64,000 nt of DNA from Dyella acidiphila (GTDB taxonomy: Bacteria; Pseudomonadota; Gammaproteobacteria; Xanthomonadales; Rhodanobacteraceae). A model generated the notes under the pieces. It did not search any database. It was not told the DNA's origin and saw only the letters and a program-made list of their open reading frames with translations. Where the stretch lies: NCBI RefSeq assembly GCF_014863405.1, contig NZ_JACZZA010000003.1:1-64000 (forward strand). The letters run 5' to 3'. Both the position numbers and the translations under genes were made by a program. Below, piece after piece: positions 28,503 through 38,300 of this stretch. Position 1 is the first letter of the stretch; the number at the start of each line of letters is the position of its first letter.

Positions 28503-29535
28503 TGCAGCCACAGCCCTGGCCGCAACTGTCGGCTGCTGCGGTTTCCAGGATATCGGCGTGCACGGTGCCGGCTTCCTCGACCACTTCCAGCGCATGCAAG
28601 TCGAGGCGGCGGAACAGCGCGCGGTCGTGTTCCACGTCGGGATTGCCGGTGGTGAGCAGCTTTTCGCCGTAGAAAATCGAATTGGCGCCGGCGAAGAAGC
28701 ACAGCGCCTGCACGGCGTCGTCCATCTGCTGGCGACCGGCCGACAGGCGCACCATCGACGCCGGCATCAGGATGCGCGCTACCGCAATGGTGCGCACGAA
28801 TTCGAACGGGTCCAGCGCTTCCACCCCGTGCAGCGGGGTGCCTTCCACCTGTACCAACTGGTTGATCGGCACCGATTCGGGATGCTCCGGCAGGTTGGCC
28901 AGCGTCTGCAGCAGGCCGGCGCGCTGGCCGCGCGTTTCACCCATGCCGACGATGCCGCCGCAGCAGGTCTTCATGCCGGCATGGCGCACGTTTTCCAGGG
29001 TGTCCAGGCGATCCTGGTAGTCACGCGTGTGGATGATCTCGCCGTAGAACTCCGGCGCGGTATCGATGTTGTGGTTGTAGTAGTCCAGCCCCGCCTGCTT
29101 GAGCGTCTGCGCCTGGGTATCGCTGAGCATGCCCAAGGTGGCGCAGGTTTCCAGGCCCAATGCTTTGACCGCGGAAACGATTTCGGCCACTTGTTCCACG
29201 TCGCGGTCTTTCGGGCTGCGCCACGCCGCACCCATGCAGAAGCGGCTGGCGCCGGCGCTCTTGGCGGCCTGCGCGCGTGCGACCACGCTTTCCACTGACA
29301 TCAGTTTTTCTGCTTTCACGCCGGTGTTGTAGCGCGCCGATTGCGGACAGTAGGCGCAGTCTTCCGGGCAGCCGCCGGTCTTGATCGACAGCAGGGTGGA
29401 AACCTGCACCGCATTCGGATCGTGGTGTTCCCGGTGTACGCCGTGCGCACGGTGCAGCAGCTCGTTGAACGGCAGGGCGAACAGGGCGGCGATTTCGTCG
29501 CGCGACCAATCGTGGCGAAGAGCGGCTGCGGGCAT
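28489..29535 (-). CDS. bioB: Biotin synthase
   Basis: Radical SAM enzyme that inserts sulfur into dethiobiotin, 348 residues. The SAM cluster motif is [10 protein letters not shown] with Cys56, Cys60 and Cys63; the second cluster residues lie in CGGIVGMGE and neighbouring conserved positions. The C-terminus is a short cysteine-rich tail (CGQGCGC). ATG 29535 has GGAG about ten bases upstream. It is the first gene of the operon; a TTGACA lies at 29590-29595 on the minus strand but the matching -10 is weak. bioA and bioD are not in the window. Confidence 0.97.
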   Translation of the reverse strand: MPAAALRHDWSRDEIAALFALPFNELLHRAHGVHREHHDPNAVQVSTLLSIKTGGCPEDCAYCPQSARYNTGVKAEKLMSVESVVARAQAAKSAGASRFCMGAAWRSPKDRDVEQVAEIVSAVKALGLETCATLGMLSDTQAQTLKQAGLDYYNHNIDTAPEFYGEIIHTRDYQDRLDTLENVRHAGMKTCCGGIVGMGETRGQRAGLLQTLANLPEHPESVPINQLVQVEGTPLHGVEALDPFEFVRTIAVARILMPASMVRLSAGRQQMDDAVQALCFFAGANSIFYGEKLLTTGNPDVEHDRALFRRLDLHALEVVEEAGTVHADILETAAADSCGQGCGCSAAA

Positions 29536-29683
29536 GGGATGAAGCTCCGTGGCGTGAATCGGATAAGTGTGGAAGTGGCCTCCGGGGGCTGTCAACTCTG
29601 TTCGCTGGCGAATGGTTGACGGAAACGCGGCCTCCGAAGCGTTTACCATCCATGCCTTGATCCCCTATCGAAGGAGTCGATGC

Positions 29684-29890
29684 ATGAGCACAGGTCAGGG
29701 CAGCGGTGGCAATGTCATCGCAGCAGTGTGCAGTTTCTTCATCCCCGGGCTGGGCCAGTTGGTGCAGGGGCGCTTGCTGAAGGCGGTGGTGATGTTCGTG
29801 CTGGCCGCGGCGCTATGGATCGTCTGGATGGGCTGGATCATTCATCTCTGGTCGATTCTCGACGCGGCTTTGTTCAAGCCGAACAACTGA
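29684..29890 (+). CDS. Small two-segment membrane protein
   Basis: A 68-residue protein with an intact ribosome binding site (AAGGAG at 29671-29676, seven bases before ATG). After a short Gly/Ser-rich start it shows FFIPGLGQLVQG, reminiscent of TM2-type small membrane proteins, and two hydrophobic segments (about 12-25 and 32-58). The function is unknown. It is divergent from bioB and 12 bases upstream of comF, so it may be cotranscribed with it. Confidence 0.75.
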   Translation: MSTGQGSGGNVIAAVCSFFIPGLGQLVQGRLLKAVVMFVLAAALWIVWMGWIIHLWSILDAALFKPNN

Positions 29891-29902
29891 TTGCGCTTGC
29901 GC

Positions 29903-30616
29903 ATGGATGCGCCGATCCGGCTGTTGTCAGCCGCGCAGCGCTGGTTGTTGCCCTGGCGCTGCCTGTTATGCGGCGATGCGGGTGCGCAGGGCACGGATCT
30001 GTGCCGCGATTGCGCCGCGGAACTGCCGCGCAATACCTCATGCTGCGCCCGTTGCGCCTTGCCGTTGCCGACGCCGGCGGCGCAGTGCGGACGCTGCCTG
30101 CGCAAAGCGCCGCCCTGGGATGCGGCCTGGGCCGCCTTTCGCTATGCATGGCCGCTCGACCGGCTGGAGACGCGGTTCAAATTTCAGCGCGATCTGGCCG
30201 CCGGACGGACCCTGGCGACCATGTGGCAGCGCGAAGCACCGCCGCCCGAGCTGCCGCAGATGATCCTGCCGGTGCCTTTGCATCGTCGCCGTCTGCGCCA
30301 GCGCGGCTACAACCAGGCGTGGGAGCTGGCCCAGCCGCTGGCGCGCGCGCTGGATATTCCCTGTCGGCACGACGTGCTTCAACGCATTCGCCATACCGAT
30401 GCGCAAACCGGACTCAGTGCGCTGGAGCGCCGCCGCAATTTGCGCCATGCGTTTGCGTTGCCGCGTGCGGTGGCTCTGCCGGCGCATGTTGCGGTGCTCG
30501 ACGATGTATTTACCACCGGCACCACGTTCGCGGCCTGCGTGCGCTTGCTGCGGCGGGCCGGCGTGCCACGCATCGATGTGTGGGCGCTCGCGCGAGCGCC
30601 GTTGCCGGGTGGTTGA
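29903..30616 (+). CDS. comF: ComF family phosphoribosyltransferase-like protein
   Basis: A 237-residue homologue of competence protein ComF, needed for DNA uptake in transformable gammaproteobacteria. The N-terminus has paired cysteines of a zinc ribbon (20, 23, 34, 37, 48, 51, 62, 65) and the C-terminus the phosphoribosyltransferase fold with the PRPP motif VLDDVFTTGTT. ATG 29903 is used; upstream TTG at 29891 abuts the previous stop. It converges on the large membrane protein gene. Confidence 0.9.
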   Translation: MDAPIRLLSAAQRWLLPWRCLLCGDAGAQGTDLCRDCAAELPRNTSCCARCALPLPTPAAQCGRCLRKAPPWDAAWAAFRYAWPLDRLETRFKFQRDLAAGRTLATMWQREAPPPELPQMILPVPLHRRRLRQRGYNQAWELAQPLARALDIPCRHDVLQRIRHTDAQTGLSALERRRNLRHAFALPRAVALPAHVAVLDDVFTTGTTFAACVRLLRRAGVPRIDVWALARAPLPGG

Positions 30617-30631
30617 CGGCGATCGGCGCCG

Positions 30632-32611
30632 TCAAGGCGCCGCTTGCAATTGCAGGCTGCTGACCTGGACGCCGAGTTTGCGGGTATCGGCAGACTGGCC
30701 TTTGTCCTGCGGCGAAGTGGGATGGCCAACTTCCAGGTCTAGTTCGATCCGGCCGCCGGCGCGCGACACCGCCGCCGGCAAGCTCAGGGAATAGGCGTGG
30801 GGCTGGTCGCTGGCGACCGTCCACTGGGCCACTTCACTGCCATTGACGGTGACTTTCACCGGCTGGGTCGTGCCGCCATGGGCGGGCGCGTAAGCAATCA
30901 ACTGCAAACTCAGGGTCAGCGGGCGATCGGAAGGCTCTATGTGCCCAACCAGGACTGCTACGGGACCCAGGCTCCAGACACCCGCCGGCTCCGGATGGCT
31001 CCAGTTCGATGCAAGCAGCGGCAGCCCATCCCCGCCTGCGTGGATGCCTGCTGTTTGCCCGACCACAAGGTCGGAGGATGGATGGAGCGATGCCACGTCG
31101 ACTTGCTGCACGCACAGACCATCCCTGGCGACGCGATCCAGATAACTGTGCCAGAAGGCATCGCGATCCATGGATGCATGCATGGGAATCAGATGCTCGG
31201 GATCGATAAAGTTGCTGGCGCTATATGCGTCGATGCTGGGGTGATGGCAAGCGATCATGCGCGCCCTTTCCCACGCTGCCGACACCAGCCGCATGCTTTC
31301 CGCCTGCTGCCGGCTGATGGCGTGGCAGATGCCCGCACTGGCCACCACGGCGACGCCTGCTGCAATGGTGATGAAGCGCAACGCATTGCGCTGGCGTGCT
31401 GCCCACACGCCTGCAAAGGCCAGCGCGGCCACCAGCATCAAGAGCGACAGTCTGCTATCGAGATAGCTGCAGTTGCCCTGCAGCGTGCACCAGCGTTGCT
31501 GCTTGCTTGCCGCAACGACGAGCAGGGTCAGGAACGCCGCGCCGGCTGCGAGCAGCCCCGCCATCAACGCGAGCCCCTGTCCCGCTTGCTGCGGGCCTGG
31601 CGCACTCGCGGGGCGCCGATAGAGCCACAAGGCGGCCGCGCACAGCAGCATGCACATCAGCACACCCGGCATTGCATCGGATGACAGGGCGGTGCCGTTT
31701 GCGAACGGCACCCAGGTGCCGCTGGCGATGTGCATCAGGAACGTATACGCCAGATCCCGATGATGGCCGAGTCCGTCCATGGTGGAACCGTCATAGCGCG
31801 TAGGCTGGCTGCTGCGATAAAGCGCATAGGCAGCGTAGACGAGCGCCAGCAGCGCGAGATCGAGGCGAAAACGCCGGAACAAATGCTTTGGCATGGACAG
31901 GCCGGTGCCAGGCATCGATCCGATCGCTTCCAGCGCAACCACGAGCACGCCGATGATCATCATGTATTCGCTGCTCAGCACGGCAGCGGCGTAAAGCAGC
32001 CAGCCCACGACCGCTGCTGCGTGCGCGGCCATGCCCGGTCGCGACGCATGCTTGCGAGCCGTAGCGCCCAGCAGCAGCCGGATGCCGAACATAAGCAGCA
32101 AGGGCAGGCCGAGCTCCAGCGGATAGCCCACGGGCGGCATGTGATAGCCGATCATCGGCTGCAGGCTGACGATAGCCACGAACACGGGCAGCGCGATGCG
32201 TGCCTTGGCAACGCGTGCGGTCCAGATGGAGAACAGCAGGATGTCCGCGTACCACAGCGCAACGTAGAAAATACGAAAAGCCAGGTAGCTGGACAGATGC
32301 GAGCCCAGCAACAGCAGCGGCATCAGGAGGAATTGCCCGATGCGTGCCTGGTCGACAGGCGTGCCCGCGATAAGCGCGGCCGATTCTCCATGCAGCACCG
32401 CATCCTCGAATCGGACATCGTCGCCACTGAGGCGAAAGCCGTACAGGAAATAGTGCGCCTGCAGCAGCGTCAGTCCGATGGCGGCAACCCATGCCAGCAC
32501 TACCCACAGGCTAAGGCCGCCTCGCGGCGACGTGGTGAATGCGGCAGGGTTGGACGAGGGGGTGAAGCTTTGCTTTAACGCAGCGCCAATGCCAGCGCGA
32601 TGCCGATCCAT
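30632..32611 (-). CDS. Large integral membrane protein of unknown function
   Basis: I do not recognise a named family. The 659-residue product has about ten hydrophobic segments over the first two thirds, with the arrangement of a polytopic glycosyltransferase or O-antigen-type membrane protein, and a soluble C-terminal part of about 200 residues that looks beta-rich and is probably extracytoplasmic. The short motif GYRLSGDD-like stretch after the first helix (LYGFRLSGDDVRFED) contains acidic residues as in GT-C enzymes, but I cannot confirm the fold. ATG at 32611 overlaps the ubiA 3' end by 37 bases, so the two genes are coupled. No other in-frame start is evident before the first helix. Confidence 0.6.
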   Translation of the reverse strand: MDRHRAGIGAALKQSFTPSSNPAAFTTSPRGGLSLWVVLAWVAAIGLTLLQAHYFLYGFRLSGDDVRFEDAVLHGESAALIAGTPVDQARIGQFLLMPLLLLGSHLSSYLAFRIFYVALWYADILLFSIWTARVAKARIALPVFVAIVSLQPMIGYHMPPVGYPLELGLPLLLMFGIRLLLGATARKHASRPGMAAHAAAVVGWLLYAAAVLSSEYMMIIGVLVVALEAIGSMPGTGLSMPKHLFRRFRLDLALLALVYAAYALYRSSQPTRYDGSTMDGLGHHRDLAYTFLMHIASGTWVPFANGTALSSDAMPGVLMCMLLCAAALWLYRRPASAPGPQQAGQGLALMAGLLAAGAAFLTLLVVAASKQQRWCTLQGNCSYLDSRLSLLMLVAALAFAGVWAARQRNALRFITIAAGVAVVASAGICHAISRQQAESMRLVSAAWERARMIACHHPSIDAYSASNFIDPEHLIPMHASMDRDAFWHSYLDRVARDGLCVQQVDVASLHPSSDLVVGQTAGIHAGGDGLPLLASNWSHPEPAGVWSLGPVAVLVGHIEPSDRPLTLSLQLIAYAPAHGGTTQPVKVTVNGSEVAQWTVASDQPHAYSLSLPAAVSRAGGRIELDLEVGHPTSPQDKGQSADTRKLGVQVSSLQLQAAP

Positions 32612-33597
32612 AGCGTAAGTCCTAACCAATTGTTGTGACGAAACGCGGCGAGGCATGCGTCGCGCGCGCGATTGCGAATCAGCCATTGCTGCCAGCCGAA
32701 CAGGCCTGCAGCAAGGGCTACGGCCAGCCAATAGGGCCAGCCAAGATGTGCGCGGGTACCGACCATCACCATGGCGGTGAGAAAGGTGCCCATCAGCACG
32801 CCGATGATCATCAGGTCGGCATCGCCGAACAGGATGGCGGTGGAGCGGGCGCCGGCCTTGAGGTCTTCGTCGCGGTCGACCATCGCGTACTCGGTGTCGT
32901 AGATCACCGACCACAGGATATTGGCGATAAACAGCACCCAGCCCACCGCCGGCACCGTGTTCTGCACCGCTGCAAAGGCCATCGGGATGGACCAGCCGAA
33001 GGCGGCGCCGAGCACCACCTGCGGCAGGTCGGTATAGCGCTTGGTAAAGGGATACAGGGCCGCCAGCGCTGCGCCGACGAAAGACAGCTTGATGGTCAGG
33101 GCATTGGTGAACAGCACCAGCACGAATGCCAGCGCCAGCAGCGAGACAAACACGATCAGCGCTTCGCGCGGCGTGATCCGGCCGGCTGCGAGCGGGCGGC
33201 CGGCGGTGCGCGCTACCTGCGGGTCGAGCTTGCGATCGGCGTAGTCGTTGATCGCGCAGCCGGCGGCGCGCATGGCGAATACGCCCAGGGTGAAGATCAG
33301 CAAGGGCTTCCACGGCGGGAAATCGCCGGCGGCCAGCCACAGCGCCCACCAGGTCGGCCAGAGCAGCAGCAGGGCGCCGATCGGGCGGTCCATGCGGGTA
33401 AGCACAAGGATGTCGTGCGCCTTCTCACGCTGCGCCGCCGGCAGTTTCTGCAATAGCCAGTCGAGCACGCGCGCCGCGCGGGTGGAGCTGTCGGCGGGGC
33501 GCTGCGGTTTTGGCGCCACCGGCACGGCGGCACGCGCGCGGCTGGTGGCGGGTGCGGGCGGGTTGCGCCGTGGGCGCTTGCGGGACGTGGGGGCCAT
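32575..33597 (-). CDS. ubiA: 4-hydroxybenzoate octaprenyltransferase
   Basis: Integral membrane prenyltransferase of ubiquinone synthesis that attaches the polyprenyl tail to 4-hydroxybenzoate. The first Asp motif NDYADRKLD is at 117-125 and the second is DTEYAMVDRDED; about eight or nine helices follow. At 340 residues it is about 50 longer than E. coli UbiA because of an N-terminal basic Pro/Ala-rich extension before the conserved RMDRPIGALLLLWP. A downstream start could remove part of it, but no alternative ATG lies between residues 1 and 69. Confidence 0.95.
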   Translation of the reverse strand: MAPTSRKRPRRNPPAPATSRARAAVPVAPKPQRPADSSTRAARVLDWLLQKLPAAQREKAHDILVLTRMDRPIGALLLLWPTWWALWLAAGDFPPWKPLLIFTLGVFAMRAAGCAINDYADRKLDPQVARTAGRPLAAGRITPREALIVFVSLLALAFVLVLFTNALTIKLSFVGAALAALYPFTKRYTDLPQVVLGAAFGWSIPMAFAAVQNTVPAVGWVLFIANILWSVIYDTEYAMVDRDEDLKAGARSTAILFGDADLMIIGVLMGTFLTAMVMVGTRAHLGWPYWLAVALAAGLFGWQQWLIRNRARDACLAAFRHNNWLGLTLWIGIALALALR

Positions 33598-33731
33598 GAG
33601 CGCAAGTTTAGCGTGCTACCTCATCTGTGAAACGGTGTCCTTGGCCGCTGCGGACATGGTGACGGCACATTGCCCTCCGGGGAAGGAAGCGGCTAGCATC
33701 TCGCGCTGCTTTGGGGGAGCTGGAGTCGTCC

Positions 33732-34121
33732 ATGTCTGGATCCATCGGTCATATCGCGCTGATCGTGCGGGATCCCGTGCGCACCTCGGAGCTGTTTGCC
33801 GGCGTGCTGGGTGCCCAGGTGATCGCGAACCGGCCCGATGACAACGGTCATCCGCAGAGCTTTGCGAAGTTTGGCGGCGTGTGGTTCGTGCTGCGCCAGG
33901 GCGACGGCCCGGCATGCCGCAATGGCGACCGTATCGCTATCGATGTCAGTCGCGATGAATTGCGCGCCTGTGCGGAACGCCTGGCCAGCTCGGACGTGGA
34001 ACACTTCATGGCGCGCGAAGACACCGCGCTCTATTTCACCGATTACGACAATCACGTGTTCGAGCTGGACGCCGGCGGCTCGATCGACGAAACGCTGGGC
34101 CGCGTATTGCTAGGCGCGTAA
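33732..34121 (+). CDS. FosX-like VOC (glyoxalase superfamily) protein
   Basis: A 129-residue vicinal-oxygen-chelate protein that resembles FosX-type fosfomycin-modifying enzymes, especially at the C-terminus (ALYFTDYDNHVFELDAG). Of the three metal ligands expected, His7 and Glu111 are present, but the position of the middle His appears to be Arg67 (GDRIAIDV). It may therefore bind metal differently or be a non-catalytic relative. ATG 33732 follows a GGAG element. It converges on ilvA with a 12-bp overlap. Confidence 0.72.
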   Translation: MSGSIGHIALIVRDPVRTSELFAGVLGAQVIANRPDDNGHPQSFAKFGGVWFVLRQGDGPACRNGDRIAIDVSRDELRACAERLASSDVEHFMAREDTALYFTDYDNHVFELDAGGSIDETLGRVLLGA

Positions 34122-35675
34122 CAGCAGCCGATAGGCCGGGTTGTCGCTTTCGTCCACGTGGGGATAGCCCAGCGTCGCAAGAAAATGACGCAGCAGCGCA
34201 TGCTCGCTGGGGGGCACCTGGATGCCGACCAGGATACGGCCGTAATCGGCGCCATGGTTGCGGTAGTGGAACAGGCTGATGTTCCAGTCCGGATGCATGC
34301 GTTCCAGGAAACGCGCCAGCGCACCGGGACGCTCGGGAAAATCAAACCGATAAAGCCGTTCATCGCGTGCCAGCGGCGAGCGCCCGCCGATCATGTGGCG
34401 CAGATGCAGCTTGGCCAGCTCGTCATCGGTGAGATCGAGCACGCCGAAGTCATTGGCGCGGAAGGCGGCCGCCAGCGCCTCGCGTTCCTCGCGCCGCGCC
34501 ATCTGTACGCCCACGAAGATATGCGCTGCCTGGGCATCGCCGATGCGGTAATTGAATTCGGTGATCGAATGCTGGCCCAGCGCGCTGCAAAAGCGCCGGA
34601 AACTGCCGCGCTGTTCGGGGATGGTGACCGCAAACACCGCCTCGCGCTGCTCGCCGACCTCGGCGCGTTCCGCCACGAAGCGCAGGCGATCGAAGTTCAT
34701 ATTGGCACCGGATACCACCGCGACCAGCGCGCCATCGCCGGCGCCGTGCATGGCGACATAGTGCTTGAGGCCGGCCAGCGCCAGGGCGCCGGAAGGTTCC
34801 GGGACGCTGCGGGTGTCCTGGTAGATGTCGCGGATGGCGGCGCAGATCGCGTCGGTGTCCACGCGCAGCACGTCATCGACGTAGTGCCGGCAGAGCGAAA
34901 AGGTGAGCGCCCCGACTTGCTTGACCGCAGTGCCGTCGGCAAACAGGCCCACTTCATCCAGCGCTATGCGGGTACCGGCACGCAACGCCTGGGCCATCGA
35001 ATCGGCATCGCTGGCCTGCACGCCGATCACACGCACATCCGGTCGCCGCGCCTTGATCACCGCGGCGACGCCGGCGATCAGGCCGCCGCCGCCGATCGGC
35101 ACGAACACCGCGTGCAAGGGCCCGGCATGCTGGGCCAGGATTTCCAGCGCGATGGTGGCCTGCCCGGCGATCACGTCGGGATCGTCGAAAGGGTGCACGA
35201 AGGTGGCGTTCGACGCCTCGCGCAGACGCATCGCCTCGGCCTGCGCCTCGCTGTACGAGTCCCCGCTAAGCACGACTTCGGTAAACGCGCCGCCGAAACG
35301 GCGCACCGCGTCGATCTTTACTTGCGGCGCCGTGACCGGCATGACGATGGTGGCGCGAATGCCCAGCCTCGATGCAGCCAGCGCCACACCTTGCGCATGA
35401 TTGCCAGCCGAGGCCGCCACCACGCCGCGCGCTCGATCCGCGGCGCTGAGTTGCGCCATGCGGTTGTAGGCGCCACGCAGCTTGAAGGAAAACACCGGCT
35501 GCTGGTCTTCGCGCTTTAGCCAGATCTTGGCGCCGATCCGGGCCGACAGCAGCGAGGCCTGCTCCAGCGCCGTGTGATGCGCCACTTCGTACACGCGGGC
35601 CGATTCGGCCATGCGCAGCACCGACGCCGCAGTGAGGGTGAAATCGGCCGGTTCCGCGGCAGCGCTTGCGTTCAT
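34110..35675 (-). CDS. ilvA: Threonine ammonia-lyase, biosynthetic
   Basis: PLP enzyme that deaminates threonine to 2-oxobutyrate, committing it to isoleucine, 521 residues. Lys65 in FSFKLRGAY binds PLP, and [10 protein letters not shown] is the phosphate loop. Two ACT-like regulatory domains follow (about 335-420 and 430-515), the arrangement that gives isoleucine feedback inhibition in this family. It is the last gene of the branched-chain operon and overlaps ilvM by 4 bp. Confidence 0.97.
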   Translation of the reverse strand: MNASAAAEPADFTLTAASVLRMAESARVYEVAHHTALEQASLLSARIGAKIWLKREDQQPVFSFKLRGAYNRMAQLSAADRARGVVAASAGNHAQGVALAASRLGIRATIVMPVTAPQVKIDAVRRFGGAFTEVVLSGDSYSEAQAEAMRLREASNATFVHPFDDPDVIAGQATIALEILAQHAGPLHAVFVPIGGGGLIAGVAAVIKARRPDVRVIGVQASDADSMAQALRAGTRIALDEVGLFADGTAVKQVGALTFSLCRHYVDDVLRVDTDAICAAIRDIYQDTRSVPEPSGALALAGLKHYVAMHGAGDGALVAVVSGANMNFDRLRFVAERAEVGEQREAVFAVTIPEQRGSFRRFCSALGQHSITEFNYRIGDAQAAHIFVGVQMARREEREALAAAFRANDFGVLDLTDDELAKLHLRHMIGGRSPLARDERLYRFDFPERPGALARFLERMHPDWNISLFHYRNHGADYGRILVGIQVPPSEHALLRHFLATLGYPHVDESDNPAYRLLLRA

Positions 35676-35911
35676 GCCTGTGCCGGATGCTCGACCTGCA
35701 GTACATCGACCAGCTTGCGCGTCTGCTGCAGGATCTGGCTCAGCGCGGCATCGTCACCGCGCACGGTCAAAGTCAGGCGGGATACCGTCGGATCGGTGGT
35801 GGCGGCTACGGTGAGCGTGTCGATATTGTGGCCGCGCGCGGCAAACAGGCCCGCCACGCGCACCAGTGCGCCGGCTTCGTTCTGCAAGAGGATGGAGAGC
35901 GTATGTTGCAT
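35672..35911 (-). CDS. ilvM: Acetolactate synthase small subunit, ACT domain
   Basis: A 79-residue single ACT domain protein ([23 protein letters not shown]) of the size of E. coli IlvM, the regulatory subunit of acetohydroxyacid synthase II. Longer IlvN/IlvH subunits have an extra C-terminal domain that is absent here. It lies 32 bases after ilvG and overlaps ilvA by 4 bp. Confidence 0.92.
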   Translation of the reverse strand: MQHTLSILLQNEAGALVRVAGLFAARGHNIDTLTVAATTDPTVSRLTLTVRGDDAALSQILQQTRKLVDVLQVEHPAQA

Positions 35912-35943
35912 GGCTGGAGGTCCGGTTCGTGGTTGGCGTGGGC

Positions 35944-37818
35944 TCAGAAGCTGTCGGATGCAGCCGCTTCGCCGACGATGGATGCGCTGCGCGCAGGAAT
36001 GAAATCGCCGGTGATCATCTGCGCGTAGCTGGCGCCCGGGCCGACCATCGGATACACGCCGGCATCCGGATCGATCATCACTTCCAGGAACGCCGGCCCG
36101 TCAAAGGCCAGGAATTCGGCGATGGTGCTCGCCAGTTCTTCGCGGCGATCGAGCCGGCGCGCCCAGGCAAAGCCGTCGGCTTCGGCGGCGCGTACGAAAT
36201 CCTTGCGATGCAGGCTCTTGTCGGACGAGGCGAAACGGCCCTTGAAGAACAGTTTCTGCCATTGCCGCACCATGCCGTCGCCAACATTGTTGAGCACCAC
36301 GATTTTCAGCGGCAGGCCGTACGTGGTAACCGTTTCCAGCTCGCCGAGGTTCATGCGGATGCTGGCGTCGCCGTCGATGTCGATCACCAGCGCATCGCGG
36401 CGCGCGAATTGCGCGCCGACCGCAGCGGGCAGGCCAAAACCCATGGTGCCCATCGAGCCCGAGGTGAGCCAATGCCGCGGCGCGCGGAAATCCAGGTATT
36501 GGGCCGCCCACATCTGATGCTGGCCGACCCCGGTGCTGATGATGGCGCGGCCATCGGTATGCCGATTGATTTCTTCCAGCACGGCGTAGGGCTGGATCAG
36601 CGTGCTGTCGCGATCGTAGTTCATCGCGTGCTGCTGCTTGAGGGCGGCGACATGCGCATGCCAATCGCTGCGCACCTGCTGCGGATGATGGGTGTCGCCA
36701 TATTGCGTAAGCCGCTGCAGCGCACGGTCCAGCGGGCCGACGTGATGCCAATGCGCCTGCTTGACCTTGCCGATCTCGGCCGGGTCGATATCGATGTGCG
36801 CAATGAATTTCGCCTGCGGCGCGAACTGCGACGGCACGCTGGCGACGCGGTCATCGAAGCGCGCGCCCAGCGCCAGCAGGAAATCGCAATCTTCCACCGC
36901 ATAGTTGGCATAGGCGGTGCCGTGCATGCCGAGCATGTGCAGTGCGAGCGGATCGGTGGTGTCGAAGCCGCCGATGCCCATCAAGGTCGTGGTGACCGGC
37001 AAGCCGAAGGCATCCACGAAGGCGCGCAGCGCCGGCGCGGCACCGCCGGCCACGATGCCGCCGCCGGCGTAGATCAGCGGGCGCTTCGCTTTGGACAGGG
37101 CGGCAAACAGCACCGCGCACTCGTCGTCGCTGAGCGATGCCTGCTCCACGGCGCGCAGCCGCGCGCGATAGCCCGGCAGCGGCAGTTCGCCTTCGCCGTG
37201 GAAACGGATCAAGGCGTTCTGGATATCCTTGGGAACATCCACCACCACCGGGCCGGGGCGTCCGCTGCGCGCGATGGTGAACGCTGCGCGCATGGTGGAT
37301 TCCAGCTGCGCAGCATCGGTAACGAGGAATACGTGCTTGGCGCAGGAGCCCATGATGTTGCTGATCGGCGCTTCCTGAAACGCATCGCTGCCGATCGCCT
37401 GCGTGGCGACCTGGCCGCAGATCACCACCAGCGGAATCGAGTCGGCGGTGGAGTCGCGCACCGGCGTCACCATGTTGGTGGCGCCCGGGCCGGAGGTGAC
37501 TACCGCCACGCCCACCTTGCCGGAGGCGCGCGCATAGCCGGAAGCCATGAAGCCTGCGCCCTGCTCGTTGGCCGGCACGATCAACGGCATCGGTTCGCCG
37601 CCGTCCGCGCGCGGGTGTTCGGCGTTGTAGCGGAAGATCGCGTCATAGACCGGCAGGATCGCGCCGCCGGAATAGCCGAACAGTACGTCGACGCCTTGCT
37701 CGGCCAGCACCTGTACGACGACATCCGCACCGCTCAGGTCTGTCCCTGCCAGCGGATGACGCGCGTTGCCGGTGACGGCATCGGCGGCGAATGATGGTTT
37801 GAGCAATGGCGTATTCAC
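35944..37818 (-). CDS. ilvG: Acetolactate synthase large subunit
   Basis: TPP and FAD enzyme that makes acetolactate or acetohydroxybutyrate for valine, leucine and isoleucine, 624 residues. The catalytic Glu is in [13 protein letters not shown], the FAD domain is central, and the TPP/Mg motif is [13 protein letters not shown] ending in LNN. The frame is intact. An N-terminal extension of about 25 residues precedes the conserved [17 protein letters not shown]. The pairing with an IlvM-size small subunit makes ilvG the best name; ilvB is the alternative. Confidence 0.95.
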   Translation of the reverse strand: MNTPLLKPSFAADAVTGNARHPLAGTDLSGADVVVQVLAEQGVDVLFGYSGGAILPVYDAIFRYNAEHPRADGGEPMPLIVPANEQGAGFMASGYARASGKVGVAVVTSGPGATNMVTPVRDSTADSIPLVVICGQVATQAIGSDAFQEAPISNIMGSCAKHVFLVTDAAQLESTMRAAFTIARSGRPGPVVVDVPKDIQNALIRFHGEGELPLPGYRARLRAVEQASLSDDECAVLFAALSKAKRPLIYAGGGIVAGGAAPALRAFVDAFGLPVTTTLMGIGGFDTTDPLALHMLGMHGTAYANYAVEDCDFLLALGARFDDRVASVPSQFAPQAKFIAHIDIDPAEIGKVKQAHWHHVGPLDRALQRLTQYGDTHHPQQVRSDWHAHVAALKQQHAMNYDRDSTLIQPYAVLEEINRHTDGRAIISTGVGQHQMWAAQYLDFRAPRHWLTSGSMGTMGFGLPAAVGAQFARRDALVIDIDGDASIRMNLGELETVTTYGLPLKIVVLNNVGDGMVRQWQKLFFKGRFASSDKSLHRKDFVRAAEADGFAWARRLDRREELASTIAEFLAFDGPAFLEVMIDPDAGVYPMVGPGASYAQMITGDFIPARSASIVGEAAASDSF

Positions 37819-37910
37819 GTCGGTCCCTTGGTGATGTTCAGTGCGGGTGTCGCGGTCTTGTTATGTGAATGAAGAAATACAGTGGTGGCGGGTAATGCAT
37901 CGACAGCGCC

Positions 37911-38225
37911 TCATGCGCTGACCGGAATGCCGTACATCGCCACGATGCGTTCGTTCTGTGCCGTGGCGGAAAAGTGTTCCCACTCGATGCCGTTGACGTC
38001 CTGCGTGCTGCGGAAGCCTTCGGCGCCGTCGTCCTCGAAGCCGAGGTGCCGGAGTTGTCCGGCACGCTCGGGGTTCTGGTTGATCGAAAAATTCAACAGG
38101 TCCGTGCGCCACATGGCGTACTTGCCGTCCACCACCGCGTTCGGCATCTGGCCGAGCCGAACGCTGTAGTCGGCGATCGAGGTCTGCAGATCGCGTACGG
38201 CCAGTGCAAGGTGAAAGCGCTTCAT
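37911..38225 (-). CDS. VOC family protein inside the branched-chain operon
   Basis: A 104-residue protein of the vicinal-oxygen-chelate superfamily, with similarity to the CadI/ArsI group (KRFHLALAVRDLQTSIADYS, then LRHLGFEDDG) but shorter. Plausible metal ligands are His5, His60 and Glu83. The start is chosen at 38225 because AGGAA lies seven bases before it; ATG 38231 is two codons upstream. It sits between ilvC and ilvG on the same strand, 75 bases from ilvC and 92 from ilvG, so it is almost certainly transcribed with them. Its role in the operon is unknown. Confidence 0.72.
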   Translation of the reverse strand: MKRFHLALAVRDLQTSIADYSVRLGQMPNAVVDGKYAMWRTDLLNFSINQNPERAGQLRHLGFEDDGAEGFRSTQDVNGIEWEHFSATAQNERIVAMYGIPVSA

Positions 38226-38300
38226 CGGCATATTCCTGTGAAGGTCCATGCGACGCTCTCTCGCCGGAGGATGGGGGACGTGAGAGAGCGCCGCATGGGT

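Noticed and set aside
29590-29595. TTGACA on the minus strand before bioB as a full promoter
   Set aside because: The best -10 at proper spacing (CACACT) matches only three of six bases; kept only as a remark in the bioB entry.
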